Below, piece by piece: positions 22,748-30,353 of a stretch of DNA of 30,353 nt. The translations under genes and the position numbers were made by a program. Below the pieces are notes generated by a model that saw only the letters and a list, made by a program, of their open reading frames with translations, made no database searches and was not told the origin of the DNA. Every line of letters starts with the position of its first letter. Position 1 is the stretch's first letter. Source of the stretch: an uncultured Prevotella sp. (GTDB lineage: Bacteria > Bacteroidota > Bacteroidia > Bacteroidales > Bacteroidaceae); contig UQCW01000031.1 in NCBI GenBank assembly GCA_900539625.1, forward strand, positions 1 to 30,353, written 5' to 3'.

Positions 22748-24427
22748 ATGCAGGTACAAAATTGCGGAATTTATTCTTTCAACATTACTTACCAAAAAAT
22801 ATTTTCTAACTTTGTCCCCATTAACCCCACATCCCCCTCTATAACATCATATTCTCTCAAACGCGCACATTTCCACTGGCTTTTCGCTCTGGCGCTGCTG
22901 CTCATCCCTGCCGCCGCACCAGCCAAAAACCTCGACTCGTTGCTCAACGTGCTCGACAAATGCCTGCTGGAACGCGATATCTATGAAACCCCTAAAAACG
23001 AGAAAGCCCAACAGCTCAAGGAGCTGGCCACAAAGACGAAAGACAAGGCAAAGGCCTTGAACGCCTGGGTGGAACTGAGCTATCTGGAACAGACGCGACA
23101 CAGCGATGAAGCCATCACGGCCTGCGAAAACGGCTACGCCTTGGCCCGCCAATTGGGCGACTTGCCAACAGCGGCCAGTCTGGTACTGAGAAAAGCGCTC
23201 GTGCTCGGCATGAGCGGACTCCCGTGGGAGGCGAAAACGCTGTTGGAAACGGCCTATAGCGACCAAAAGTTGCGTCCTTACCTGCGGGAGAGGAACTACT
23301 ACCTCATGTATTACAACAACTTCGAGTTCTACAACGCATACAGTCTGCCGACATCGCTTCTCAACCGCAACGCCAACATCATGAAGCATCTGGAAGACTC
23401 CATCCGCAGCCAGCAGACCGATGCCGCGCAGCTCGCCATGACGTTCAACTACAGTTCGTATAAAGTGACCGACATGATTGCGGCGCTCAAACAGCGCCTC
23501 TACGAAGTGGGAGAAGAAGACAAAGGCGTGGTGGCCAACACCATCGCCAACAAATACCACCTCATCAACAATGTGCCGCGCCGCGACTACTATTGGGCCA
23601 AGGCGGCAATCTACAACGTGCGCTGCGGACGCCGCGAAAACGAGGCACTCATCCGTCTGGCGGCACGCATGGCGGAAGTCGGCGACTGGCGCCGCGCCAC
23701 GCTCTACGCCCGCGAAGCCACCAAAGATGCCGCCGTCTTCAACTCACGCACCCGCATGCTGGAGCTCTATCCGACACTGGTCGACATCTCGCAACACAAC
23801 GAGCAGGTGGCTGAAAAACGGAGGAAATGGGCCTGCTGGGGCAACACGGTGGCCTGCATCATCATAGTCGTCCTCTCCTACCTCTGTATCCGCGCACGCC
23901 GCCGCCATCGCCGCCTGATGCAGCAAACCTCTGCCATGCGCAAGCAGCTCAGCGACATGCGCACGGCAGTGGCCGACAAGAACGACAACGCGATGCACTT
24001 CCTCCAGCTCGCCCTCGAATCGGTGTTGAAATTCGAGCAAATCAAGCAACTGGTGCAAATCAAACTCGAATCGGGAGAAAACGAGCGCCTCAAAAAAATG
24101 ATGAAAGACCCTGCCCTGCTCGACAATTTCAAGGAGAAGTGCCTACGCCGCTTCGACGTGGCCTTCCTTCGTCTCTATCCCTCCTTCATCAAAGAAGTCA
24201 ACGCCCTCCTGCGCGAAGACGCACAGCTCGTGTTGTCTGAAACGGAATTTATGAACAACGACCTGCGCCTCCTGGCATTCCTGCGCATCGGCATCACAGA
24301 CAGCGCACAAATCGCCGCCATCCTCGGCGTATCGGTCAACACGGTGTATTGCTACCGCACGAAATTGCGCAACCGCGCCATCGACCGCAACAATTTTGAA
24401 AAACAGATAGCGGAGAAGGATGCGTGA
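22748..24427 (+). CDS. DUF6377-type TPR membrane protein with helix-turn-helix-like tail
   Basis: The frame codes 559 residues from its only ATG. A signal-type helix (HWLFALALLLIPAAAPA) lies at about residues 43-59, followed by helical TPR-like repeats to about 355, one membrane span (TVACIIIVVLSYLCI, near 370), a basic coiled coil (RRRHRRLMQQ onward) and a C-terminal segment ILGVSVNTVYCYRTKLRNRA that looks like a LuxR/winged helix-turn-helix. This layout is that of the DUF6377 family of Bacteroidales, presumed membrane-bound regulators. The start is uncertain: a perfect -7 box lies inside the frame at 22807, and no ATG, GTG or TTG follows before the signal sequence. The triplet ATA at 22841 is where a start would be expected, giving 528 residues. 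Confidence 0.82.
   Translation: MQVQNCGIYSFNITYQKIFSNFVPINPTSPSITSYSLKRAHFHWLFALALLLIPAAAPAKNLDSLLNVLDKCLLERDIYETPKNEKAQQLKELATKTKDKAKALNAWVELSYLEQTRHSDEAITACENGYALARQLGDLPTAASLVLRKALVLGMSGLPWEAKTLLETAYSDQKLRPYLRERNYYLMYYNNFEFYNAYSLPTSLLNRNANIMKHLEDSIRSQQTDAAQLAMTFNYSSYKVTDMIAALKQRLYEVGEEDKGVVANTIANKYHLINNVPRRDYYWAKAAIYNVRCGRRENEALIRLAARMAEVGDWRRATLYAREATKDAAVFNSRTRMLELYPTLVDISQHNEQVAEKRRKWACWGNTVACIIIVVLSYLCIRARRRHRRLMQQTSAMRKQLSDMRTAVADKNDNAMHFLQLALESVLKFEQIKQLVQIKLESGENERLKKMMKDPALLDNFKEKCLRRFDVAFLRLYPSFIKEVNALLREDAQLVLSETEFMNNDLRLLAFLRIGITDSAQIAAILGVSVNTVYCYRTKLRNRAIDRNNFEKQIAEKDA
22807..22814 (+). promoter_or_regulatory. -7-like box inside the 5' part of the DUF6377-type frame
   Basis: TAACTTTG matches the -7 consensus exactly. 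If used, transcription starts near 22820, after the only in-frame ATG (22748). No clear -33 is seen, so it may be coincidental. Confidence 0.45.
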
Positions 24428-24483
24428 GCAAAACGGGCAACAGTCCCTTGCCCCGCCCGCCAATCCATCCCCAACCAAACACA

Positions 24484-24538
24484 AACGATGGGAGACAAAT
24501 TCTTGACCAACAAGAAAATGTCTCCCATCGTTGTTTTT
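24484..24538 (+). terminator. Terminator after the DUF6377-type gene
   Basis: A perfect 14-bp stem (24484-24497 with 24519-24532) with a 21-base loop is followed by GTTTTT. It lies 56 bases after the stop codon. Confidence 0.88.
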
Positions 24539-24573
24539 CACGCCGTGCATCGCGAAAACGTCCCCAACACGTA

Positions 24574-24930
24574 GGGTGTTCAAAATTGGAATATCAAAGG
24601 TTGGCGGCAACGCGCTCGCAGCGGAGATTTGCACTGGCCCGCACAATCGTCTGTTGCGGCGCCAGCATTGTAGCTCACTTTGCTCGCAAAGTGAGGGCCA
24701 CGAACACGTAGCGAACATGACCAACGCTCTGGGGCATAACTTTGTGGATTTTCAGCTCGTGCTTGGCCGCCACAATATTCGCCCCCCTCACTTTGCGAGC
24801 AAAGTGAGCTACAGTGCTTCGCCCCAGGCCTCCGCCAAATGTCCGCGCGGTGCCCCTTGCTGCGATGCCACACTCGCTATGCTATTTGCTCTCAAAACCG
24901 CACAGATATTTTTCTGGATTTTGAACACCC
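24574..24930. mobile_element. Terminal-repeat element R5 (module type C)
   Basis: GGGTGTTCAAAAT (24574-24586) and its inverse (24918-24930) bound 357 bases. The terminal ~50 bases at the right (ATGCTATTTG, then CGCACAGAT and TCTGGATTTTG) match the corresponding end of R4 and, inverted, R2, but the interior is different. It contains an inverted pair around ACTTTGCTCGCAAAGT (about 24679-24694 and 24793-24808). No coding frame of value is seen. It follows the terminator of the DUF6377-type gene. Confidence 0.72.
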
Positions 24931-25078
24931 AACCCAACGCGGCCTCAACGCCTTGCCCAGTTCAATGCCACCCCCTCCTTGCCAACTCCCAAGTATACCC
25001 AGCCTTTTTTGCTTTTCCTACAGGCGCATTCTGCCGAAAAATCAATTCGCCAATCCATCCCCTATGCCAGTCAGCGAA

Positions 25079-25188
25079 CCACGCCCCAGATGCGGACGCA
25101 CCACGCCCCAGACGCGGACGTGTCTCGACCCAGATGCGGACGTATCACGTCCCAGACGCGGGCGTGTCTCGACCCAGACGCGCTGACA
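25079..25188. repeat. 22-bp tandem repeat, five copies
   Basis: Units start at 25079, 25101, 25123, 25145 and 25167; the core CCCAGAYGCGGRCG recurs at an exact 22-base step (25085, 25107, 25129, 25151). The fifth copy is degenerate at its end. Units abut directly with no spacers. The period is not a multiple of three, so it was not shaped as a protein repeat. Bases 24931-25078 and 25189-25300 show nothing else. Confidence 0.88.
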
Positions 25189-25303
25189 AGTCTTATTTTC
25201 CGCGCATTCTTGATAATCAACCTATTGGAATTGTGAAATAGGGGTTATACGGTTCTTTTCAAAGAAAGGGGTTGTGCAATAGTGGTTTAAAGGCTAAAAG
25301 CAT

Positions 25304-25311
25304 TACCTTTG
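25304..25311 (+). promoter_or_regulatory. -7-like box before the ORF6N remnant
   Basis: TACCTTTG followed by CA matches the -7 consensus. It stands just upstream of the gene remnant at 25325 and may be its original promoter or the promoter of a lost gene. Confidence 0.4.
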
Positions 25312-25324
25312 CATGCAACAATAA

Positions 25325-25501
25325 GTAACAACACGTTTGAGGTCACAAATTGTGATCTCAAATGGCAGAGGCGGCAACCGCTATTCAACTTATGCTTTTA
25401 CAGAGCAAGGAGTGGCAATGCTTAGTAGTGTTCTTCGTTCACAAACTGCTAACATTTTCAACCCTGCGCAGTATGCTATTTTTTTGATTTCCCTACTTTA
25501 G
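25325..25501 (+). pseudogene. Remnant of an ORF6N (KilA-N-like) domain gene
   Basis: This 58-codon open stretch has no start codon and translates to a fragment reading RLRSQIVISNGRGGNRYS, then TYAFTEQGVAMLSSVLRSQT before drifting into NIFNPAQ and a stop. The segment LRSQ...GG.RY..YAFTEQGVAMLSSVLRS is the most conserved part of Bacteroidales ORF6N DNA-binding proteins. The N-terminal part of the domain and the whole C-terminal region are missing, so it is a truncated relic, probably of a phage or mobile-element gene. An in-frame TAA stands just before it. Confidence 0.75.
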
Positions 25502-25610
25502 GCTACAATGCTTTTCAGCTTTTTGTATTTTCCTGTGAATTTCTGATATTCAAGAACATCCATTATTTCATCGTCTTCGTAAATTATATCATTGATGATA
25601 ATTTAGCCAT
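25498..25610 (-). pseudogene. Frameshifted small gene fragment
   Basis: On the minus strand an ATG at 25610 gives MAKLSSMI then a stop. One base further on the frame, the sequence continues as DIIYEDDEIMDVLEYQKF and TGKYKKLKSIVA to a TAA at 25498-25500. A one-base deletion near 25595 would explain it, restoring a protein of about 37 residues. The composition (acidic then Lys-rich) looks coding, but I recognise no family. An internal ATG (MDVLEYQ) could still give 21 residues. Its 3' end overlaps that of the ORF6N remnant. Confidence 0.4.
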
Positions 25611-25634
25611 ATTAATTTAGACCTATACGCCAAA

Positions 25635-25696
25635 AATTACACGATAATTGCGCGTCTGCCTTGTCACCATAGCCAACGTTTGATTATCGTGTAATT
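25635..25696 (-). terminator. Terminator of the susC-susD operon
   Basis: A perfect 14-bp inverted repeat (25635-25648 with 25683-25696, core TTACACGATAAT) encloses 34 bases and, on the minus strand, ends in a run of T's (AATTTTTGG). It lies about 50 bases after the susD stop. The arms are AT-rich and the loop long, so it is an unusual terminator. Confidence 0.6.
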
Positions 25697-25743
25697 CTTC
25701 ATTCAGTTTTAATCTGCGCCTTTAGGAAGACGTCATGAAAACC

Positions 25744-27363
25744 CTACTTATATCCGTAGTTTTGTTTGTAACTTTTGTTCAGATCAAGACATTTTTGCGG
25801 AATAGGGAATACGGTCGTAAAACCTGTTTCCTCACCGTCAATAGGGGTGCGTTGGTCGTATGCCTTCGTGAATTTGTCAAACCGAATAAGGTCTTGCCTT
25901 CTCCAGCCTTCCCAAACCAATTCCAAGAGACGCTCTTTGAGGATATTGTCTAAGTTGGCCTCCACCAATGGCATTCCTGCTCTCTGCCTGATGGCATTCA
26001 GCTCTGCTGAACCATCTTCGCCATTTCGCACTTTTGCCTCAGATTCCATCAACAAGGCATCGCCATATCTGAAGAGCACGATGTCATTGTCAACCTGTCT
26101 GCCATCGGAATAGGCGGTGCGGTCCACCTCGTATTTTGCAACACGGGCACCAGCGGTCTGTTTATACGGACTGGCGCTGAGGTTCAATTTCAATTCCAAC
26201 GGCCTATACACCAGGGGCTCTCCGTTGTCAAGGTAAACCTTCTTGCCGTCGACAAAGACGGTGTCGGCATAGAAATTTGTATAGAATCTGTTGTCTACAT
26301 GGTCTGTGGCATAACCATAGGCCTTGACTGTTGAGATAGTGGCACAGGTTCCATTTTCCGAAGCCCCTCCATAGGCTCCGCCATGCTGGTAGTGGCGCGA
26401 ACGGAAGAGGTAGTGGTATTCGTTCGGATAAAGATTCTTGTCCAAAGGAATGGTGAAGATGTTTTCTTTGGAACTTTCGTTATGAACGGCAAAATTGGAG
26501 GCATAGTCGTTCTCCAGTTCATATCCCTCTTGCCTTAATTGCTCGCAATACCAAATGCAGGTTTCCCAAGCGTTCTTCTTCTCTCCATTAACATGGAAGA
26601 AAATGTTCTTGCCGTTCTGACGACTGCCGCTGGTCCAATTGTCAACGGTGTAAACCTCGGCATTCAGGGCCAACTTGGCAAGCAGGAAGTTAGCAACAGG
26701 GCGTGTCACACGTCCGTAATAGTCCCCCCTTATGTTGGAATGCTCGTCAGCCAGCAGCGGAGCGACCGCTTGCAATTCATTGAATATGAAACGGAAGACC
26801 TCGCTTCTCTCGTTTTGCACAACCTGCTTCAAATTGACGTTGTAGGAGGTCACAATGGGAATGCGCCCGAACATGTCCATTGCGTAATAGTAGAACAACG
26901 CACGTATGGCCCTCACCTCAGCTGAGAATGCGCTCGCTTGCTGGTCGGAGAGCAGATTCCTATGGCTGTCTATGACGGAGAGCGATTGGTTTGAGAGGAC
27001 GATGACCTTGAACAGGTATTTCCACACATTGTAGAAATAGATGTCATTGGCATTCCATTGGTGTTGATACATGTTCTCCCACAGCCCACCGTCATACCAG
27101 TCGCCGCCACGAATGGGAATCATGGCTTCGTCGGTCGTGAGGGTGTTGTAGTCGTATATGCCGCGGCAGGTGCCTTGAAGTCCTTCCGACTCTTGATTGC
27201 TTCCTATGTAGTTGTAGAGCGAAGCCACTGCATTTTTGTAGATGTTGTCAGCATTGTTGTAGATGGCTTCCTGGTCTATCTGGTCCTTTGGATGCTCGTC
27301 CAAGCAGCCGCAGAAGCACAACGCCACTGATGCCAGGAATAGACAGCTCAAAAACTTTTTCAT
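25744..27363 (-). CDS. SusD/RagB family outer-membrane lipoprotein
   Basis: SusD-like proteins are surface lipoproteins that cap a SusC channel and bind a glycan or peptide ligand. The 539-residue product has a lipoprotein signal (MKKFLSCLFLASVALCFCGC, acyl Cys at 20) followed by LDEHPKDQ, the usual SusD start. TPR-like helices follow (NADNIYKNAVASLYNYIG, then VRAIRALFYYYAMDMFGRIP), and the C-terminal part shows the SusD pattern with NAIRQRAGMP and ERLLELVWEGWRRQDLIRF. It is 12 bases downstream of susC. No glycan-degrading enzyme or regulator is in the window, so the substrate cannot be inferred. Confidence 0.95.
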   Translation of the reverse strand: MKKFLSCLFLASVALCFCGCLDEHPKDQIDQEAIYNNADNIYKNAVASLYNYIGSNQESEGLQGTCRGIYDYNTLTTDEAMIPIRGGDWYDGGLWENMYQHQWNANDIYFYNVWKYLFKVIVLSNQSLSVIDSHRNLLSDQQASAFSAEVRAIRALFYYYAMDMFGRIPIVTSYNVNLKQVVQNERSEVFRFIFNELQAVAPLLADEHSNIRGDYYGRVTRPVANFLLAKLALNAEVYTVDNWTSGSRQNGKNIFFHVNGEKKNAWETCIWYCEQLRQEGYELENDYASNFAVHNESSKENIFTIPLDKNLYPNEYHYLFRSRHYQHGGAYGGASENGTCATISTVKAYGYATDHVDNRFYTNFYADTVFVDGKKVYLDNGEPLVYRPLELKLNLSASPYKQTAGARVAKYEVDRTAYSDGRQVDNDIVLFRYGDALLMESEAKVRNGEDGSAELNAIRQRAGMPLVEANLDNILKERLLELVWEGWRRQDLIRFDKFTKAYDQRTPIDGEETGFTTVFPIPQKCLDLNKSYKQNYGYK

Positions 27364-27375
27364 GCTTTTCCTCTT

Positions 27376-30075
27376 TTAAAATTGCACACTCAGTCCCAAT
27401 GAATAAGTACGATATAATGGATAGTTGCGTTTGTCGTCAATACCCATTGTGCTGTTCACAACGTAACTGTTGATCATCGGGGTCAATCCCTTGTAGGCGG
27501 TGATGGTTCCCAAATTGCTAACACTGCACGACACGCGCAACGAGCGAATCATCGAGTTTTTCAAAGGAACATTATAGCCTATGGTCAAATGCTCGAAGTT
27601 CAGATAATCGCCCTTTTCCAGCCAGAAGTCAGACACCCTTTGGTCGGTGATATTCTTCTGCGGTGCACCCTTCAGGACATTGTAGTCAGGGAAACTGGCC
27701 ATGCAGGTGTAGGCCAGTCCTGTTCCGTTAAAAATCTTATGGCCGAAAGCCCCGTTCATCTGCAAGGCGACATAAAAATCCTTGTATCTGAAACTGATGT
27801 TTGAGCCGAGCGTCACCTTTGGCGTGGCCTGTCCGGCGATGTATCTGTCGCCTCCGTCGCTCAGGTCAACCTTGCCATTGTGGTCAAGGTCCTCTATGTC
27901 ATAAAAATAGCTGCCGTTTTCGTTCTTGACGAGTCCTTTACAATGAGGAAGATAGAACACGCCCAGCGGCTGGCCGACAATCTGATAAACCACATTGTTG
28001 TCGCCACCATTCTGCCCTGCCCCGTCAAGCGAGCCGATGGCGGTGATGGGGGCCGCCGACATGTTCATGCCCTTGTAGTTTCCGCCAAGAGAAATCAGTT
28101 TGTTGCTTTGAAACGAGAGGTTCATGTTGATGTTCAGTTCCATGTCCTTCTTGCTTATTGGCTGCACAGACAGCCCCAACTCAAATCCTCGGTTTGACAT
28201 GGAACCGATGTTTGCCAGCAAGGTGTTGTAGGCAAACGGCGGAACAGGCACCTCATAGGCGTAGAGCATGTCGGAGGTCTTGGAGTAATAATACTCAGCC
28301 GTGAGCATCAGGCGGTTGGCAAAGAAGCCAAGGTCGGCCCCAATATTGAAAGTGGTCTTGGTTTCCCATTTCAAGTCAGGATTATTGTTTCTCACCATTC
28401 CGAGGGTCACCGTTGGCGAACTCTTGATGGGCACGATTCCTGTCTGTCTCACCGTGTTCATGGTGGTATAGGCAGAGATGCCGCCAAGGTTTCCGGCCTG
28501 TCCCAGCCCCGTGCGGAGCTTCAACATGGAAAGCGGCTTCACGTTGGCCAGAAAACTCTCCTTCTTCAAGTCCCAATTGAATGAAACGGAAGGGAAGAAG
28601 CCCCACGTGTTGTTGTCGCCAACCATCGAAGAACCATCACCACGCGCATTTACCGACAACGTGTAACGGTCAAGCAGACTATAGCTGAAACTTCCCATTA
28701 CGGAAGCCAAGGATTGGTCTTCGTATGTGCTTTCCGTTCCGCCATACGGCCGGACGGCTGCCGCTCCCAAGTTGTCATAATGAAAGTCATTTGTGGGGAT
28801 GCCTTTGGCATATACCCAAAAGGAGGTCTTTTTCAATTTGCGATATTCGCTGCTCGCGTCTGCTGAAAAACTGTGTATGCCCGCCTTTTTGTTGAAACTG
28901 ACGGCGACATTGCCGAGCCATTCCTCTTTCTTGAACTCGCCACGATAGACGTTGCCTTGCGCCCACACCCATGTCGGACAGAATTTCGCGTTTTCCGTGG
29001 AGCCATATAGATAAGAGCCAAAGGTGGAGATGCGCCAATGAGGATTGAAGTCATAGCTCAGCTTGATGTGAGCGTCGAAATTCAAATCCTTGGAGTCATT
29101 TTTCTCATCAAGCAAAATGCCAGGAGGGTTGATGTGCGTGGCCGCTCCGTTCTTCACCCAATTCCCGTTTTCGTCGGGTCCTGCTGGGAACGTCGGGTTC
29201 TGGCATGCAGCGGAGTAGAACAGCATTTGCGTGTCGAAGATGTCATGGTTCTTGAATGATGACCCAAACACGCCGAAGTCGCCAGTGAGCTTGTCGTTAA
29301 AGGCTTTCTGGGTTACGTCAATCTTGGCCACAAAAACATTATAGTTCATGTTCTTTATAATGGTGTTGTGGTCCATGAGGCCGAATGAGGCACGATAGTT
29401 TGATTGTGGCGTTCCGCCGCTGAATGCGAGGTAGTGGTTGTTGACAAGACCGGTTCGCGTTATGACATCGTAAAAATCCGTGTTGAATCCTCGATTATTG
29501 CAATAAACGCCTAAAGCTCTTGCCGTGGCAACATATTCCGAGGCGTCGAGCATATTGAGGTGCTTGTACATCTGCTCGAAACCGACATTGCCCTCATAAG
29601 AAATCTGGAAACCACGCCCAGTGCCTTTCTTCGTTTTCACCTCTATGACACCCGAAGCACCGCGCGAACCATACATGGCTGTCTCTGCCGCATTCTTCAG
29701 AATCCGGAAACTTTCGATGTCAGCAGGATAGATTGTCGAGAGGGTAAGCACATCGGACGTGACTCCGTCAATCAGCACCAAAGGGTCGTTTCCGCCAATG
29801 ATGGAGGTCGTACCGCGTACGCGTACGCTATTGAGCATGGCCATACGGTCGAGACCATTAGAGGACACGTTGACACCAGCCGCCTGACCGCTCAACACGT
29901 CAAGGACATTGTTTATTCCTCCCTTTGCGGAGTGGTTGTCCGCCATTTTTATAATGTCGTTCCTGTTGTCAATGGAATCCTTCTGTTCTGTCGGCACTTG
30001 CTTTTGGGCATGAGCCAGAGAACTGCAAAAGAGCGCAATGACAAGGAATGTGAAATGCTTCCCTTTATTTGCCAT
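27376..30075 (-). CDS. SusC/RagA family TonB-linked outer-membrane protein
   Basis: SusC-like proteins are TonB-dependent channels that import ligands held by SusD. This one has 899 residues with a signal peptide (KHFTFLVIALFCSSLAHAQ). The plug domain begins almost at once (GGINNVLDVLSGQAAGVNV, SVRVRGTTSI, DPLVLIDGV, MYGSRGASGVIEVKTKKG). The usual N-terminal carboxypeptidase-D-like domain of about 80 residues is missing, so the protein is shorter than the typical 1000 or more. The barrel ends with the outer-membrane terminal LGLSVQF. A segment DLDHNGKVDLSDGGDRY resembles the calcium-type loop often seen late in SusC barrels. It heads the susC-susD operon. Confidence 0.95.
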   Translation of the reverse strand: MANKGKHFTFLVIALFCSSLAHAQKQVPTEQKDSIDNRNDIIKMADNHSAKGGINNVLDVLSGQAAGVNVSSNGLDRMAMLNSVRVRGTTSIIGGNDPLVLIDGVTSDVLTLSTIYPADIESFRILKNAAETAMYGSRGASGVIEVKTKKGTGRGFQISYEGNVGFEQMYKHLNMLDASEYVATARALGVYCNNRGFNTDFYDVITRTGLVNNHYLAFSGGTPQSNYRASFGLMDHNTIIKNMNYNVFVAKIDVTQKAFNDKLTGDFGVFGSSFKNHDIFDTQMLFYSAACQNPTFPAGPDENGNWVKNGAATHINPPGILLDEKNDSKDLNFDAHIKLSYDFNPHWRISTFGSYLYGSTENAKFCPTWVWAQGNVYRGEFKKEEWLGNVAVSFNKKAGIHSFSADASSEYRKLKKTSFWVYAKGIPTNDFHYDNLGAAAVRPYGGTESTYEDQSLASVMGSFSYSLLDRYTLSVNARGDGSSMVGDNNTWGFFPSVSFNWDLKKESFLANVKPLSMLKLRTGLGQAGNLGGISAYTTMNTVRQTGIVPIKSSPTVTLGMVRNNNPDLKWETKTTFNIGADLGFFANRLMLTAEYYYSKTSDMLYAYEVPVPPFAYNTLLANIGSMSNRGFELGLSVQPISKKDMELNINMNLSFQSNKLISLGGNYKGMNMSAAPITAIGSLDGAGQNGGDNNVVYQIVGQPLGVFYLPHCKGLVKNENGSYFYDIEDLDHNGKVDLSDGGDRYIAGQATPKVTLGSNISFRYKDFYVALQMNGAFGHKIFNGTGLAYTCMASFPDYNVLKGAPQKNITDQRVSDFWLEKGDYLNFEHLTIGYNVPLKNSMIRSLRVSCSVSNLGTITAYKGLTPMINSYVVNSTMGIDDKRNYPLYRTYSLGLSVQF

Positions 30076-30118
30076 CTTGTGTTTCTGTTTGCTTTGATTA
30101 TTGGATGAATTTATCGGA

Positions 30119-30126
30119 CAAAGTTA
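30119..30126 (-). promoter_or_regulatory. -7 box for the susC-susD operon
   Basis: The minus strand reads TAACTTTG, an exact -7 match, 44 bases before the susC ATG. The -33 region is weak (a lone TG about 20 bases upstream), which would fit dependence on an activator or alternative sigma factor, but that is inference. Confidence 0.65.
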
Positions 30127-30353
30127 AGGAAGTATTGCGAAAATAACACCTTTTGGCGGGGGATTTTTTATTGCTGCTGTCGTGCAAAATGCCAAAGGTC
30201 TCTATATTCTGCCGCATTTTCCATTGATTTTGGGCGCCCTACCCATCGGGGGGGGGGGGAGGACATTTTCACAAACACCGATTTGAAAACCCCCAACATT
30301 TGTTGCGGGGAATTTGGCATTAAATGAAAGAGGGTATACATCATTGCCCTATG
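30127..30353. other. Spacer upstream of susC with a 12-base G run
   Basis: No gene is visible. A run of twelve G's lies at 30248-30259. Just before it, ATTTTGGGCGCCCTACC (about 30227-30243) resembles a degenerate terminal repeat of the R2-R5 family (ATTTTGAACACCCTACC). A small hairpin, CCCCCAACA with TTGCGGGG, lies near 30291-30310. Confidence 0.4.

Noticed and set aside
25079..25188. CRISPR array
   Set aside because: The units abut with no unique spacers, and no cas genes are present.
24531..25241. 236-codon plus-strand frame across R5 and the tandem repeat
   Set aside because: Its start lies in the terminator, it crosses a repeat element and a 22-bp repeat whose period is not a multiple of three, and it shows no domain.

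Overview
The window looks like a chromosomal segment from the phylum Bacteroidota, order Bacteroidales, most likely a Prevotella-like gut or rumen organism. The evidence is a SusC/SusD outer-membrane pair, a secreted protein with a type IX secretion (T9SS) C-terminal tail, a DUF6377-type sensor-like protein, a 'smalltalk'-type micropeptide next to a DUF4248-like gene, and many promoters with the Bacteroidota -7 box TAnnTTTG. Strong Shine-Dalgarno sites are absent, as is usual in this phylum. Everything here rests on reading the sequence; no database search was run.

Layout. Bases 1-300 hold palindromic repeats and the terminator of a minus-strand T9SS cargo protein (308-2647). From 3007 to 9281 three minus-strand genes, ptb, buk and uvrA, are each followed by a GC-rich, palindrome-packed repeat element with terminal inverted repeats around GGGTGTTCAAAAT. 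Ptb and Buk together convert an acyl-CoA such as butyryl-CoA to the free acid and make ATP. Bases 9600-10800 form a plus-strand accessory island: a short possible peptide, a smalltalk-like peptide, a phage 'structural protein P5'-like protein and a DUF4248-like protein. Then come minus-strand housekeeping genes mutS, a YitT-family membrane protein and leuS. The plus strand carries a MATE exporter, pyrH, a small unknown lipoprotein, ilvA with an ACT domain, and the DUF6377-type protein. Bases 24430-25740 are a decayed intergenic zone with another terminal-repeat element, a 22-bp tandem repeat, a remnant of an ORF6N (KilA-N-like) gene and a frameshifted fragment. A minus-strand susC-susD operon closes the window.

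The main unexplained structure is the repeat family. The elements share terminal inverted repeats but carry exchangeable interiors built from short palindromes. Their ends repeatedly coincide with stop codons: uvrA, ptb and leuS all end inside or directly against an element end. No transposase is present in the window. They could be non-autonomous mobile elements or mRNA 3'-end elements comparable in placement to REP/BIME sequences. The second point of interest is the smalltalk/P5-like/DUF4248 cluster, which lacks the HU-like and amidase genes I would expect beside smalltalk and has four spaced 14-bp repeats in its leader.
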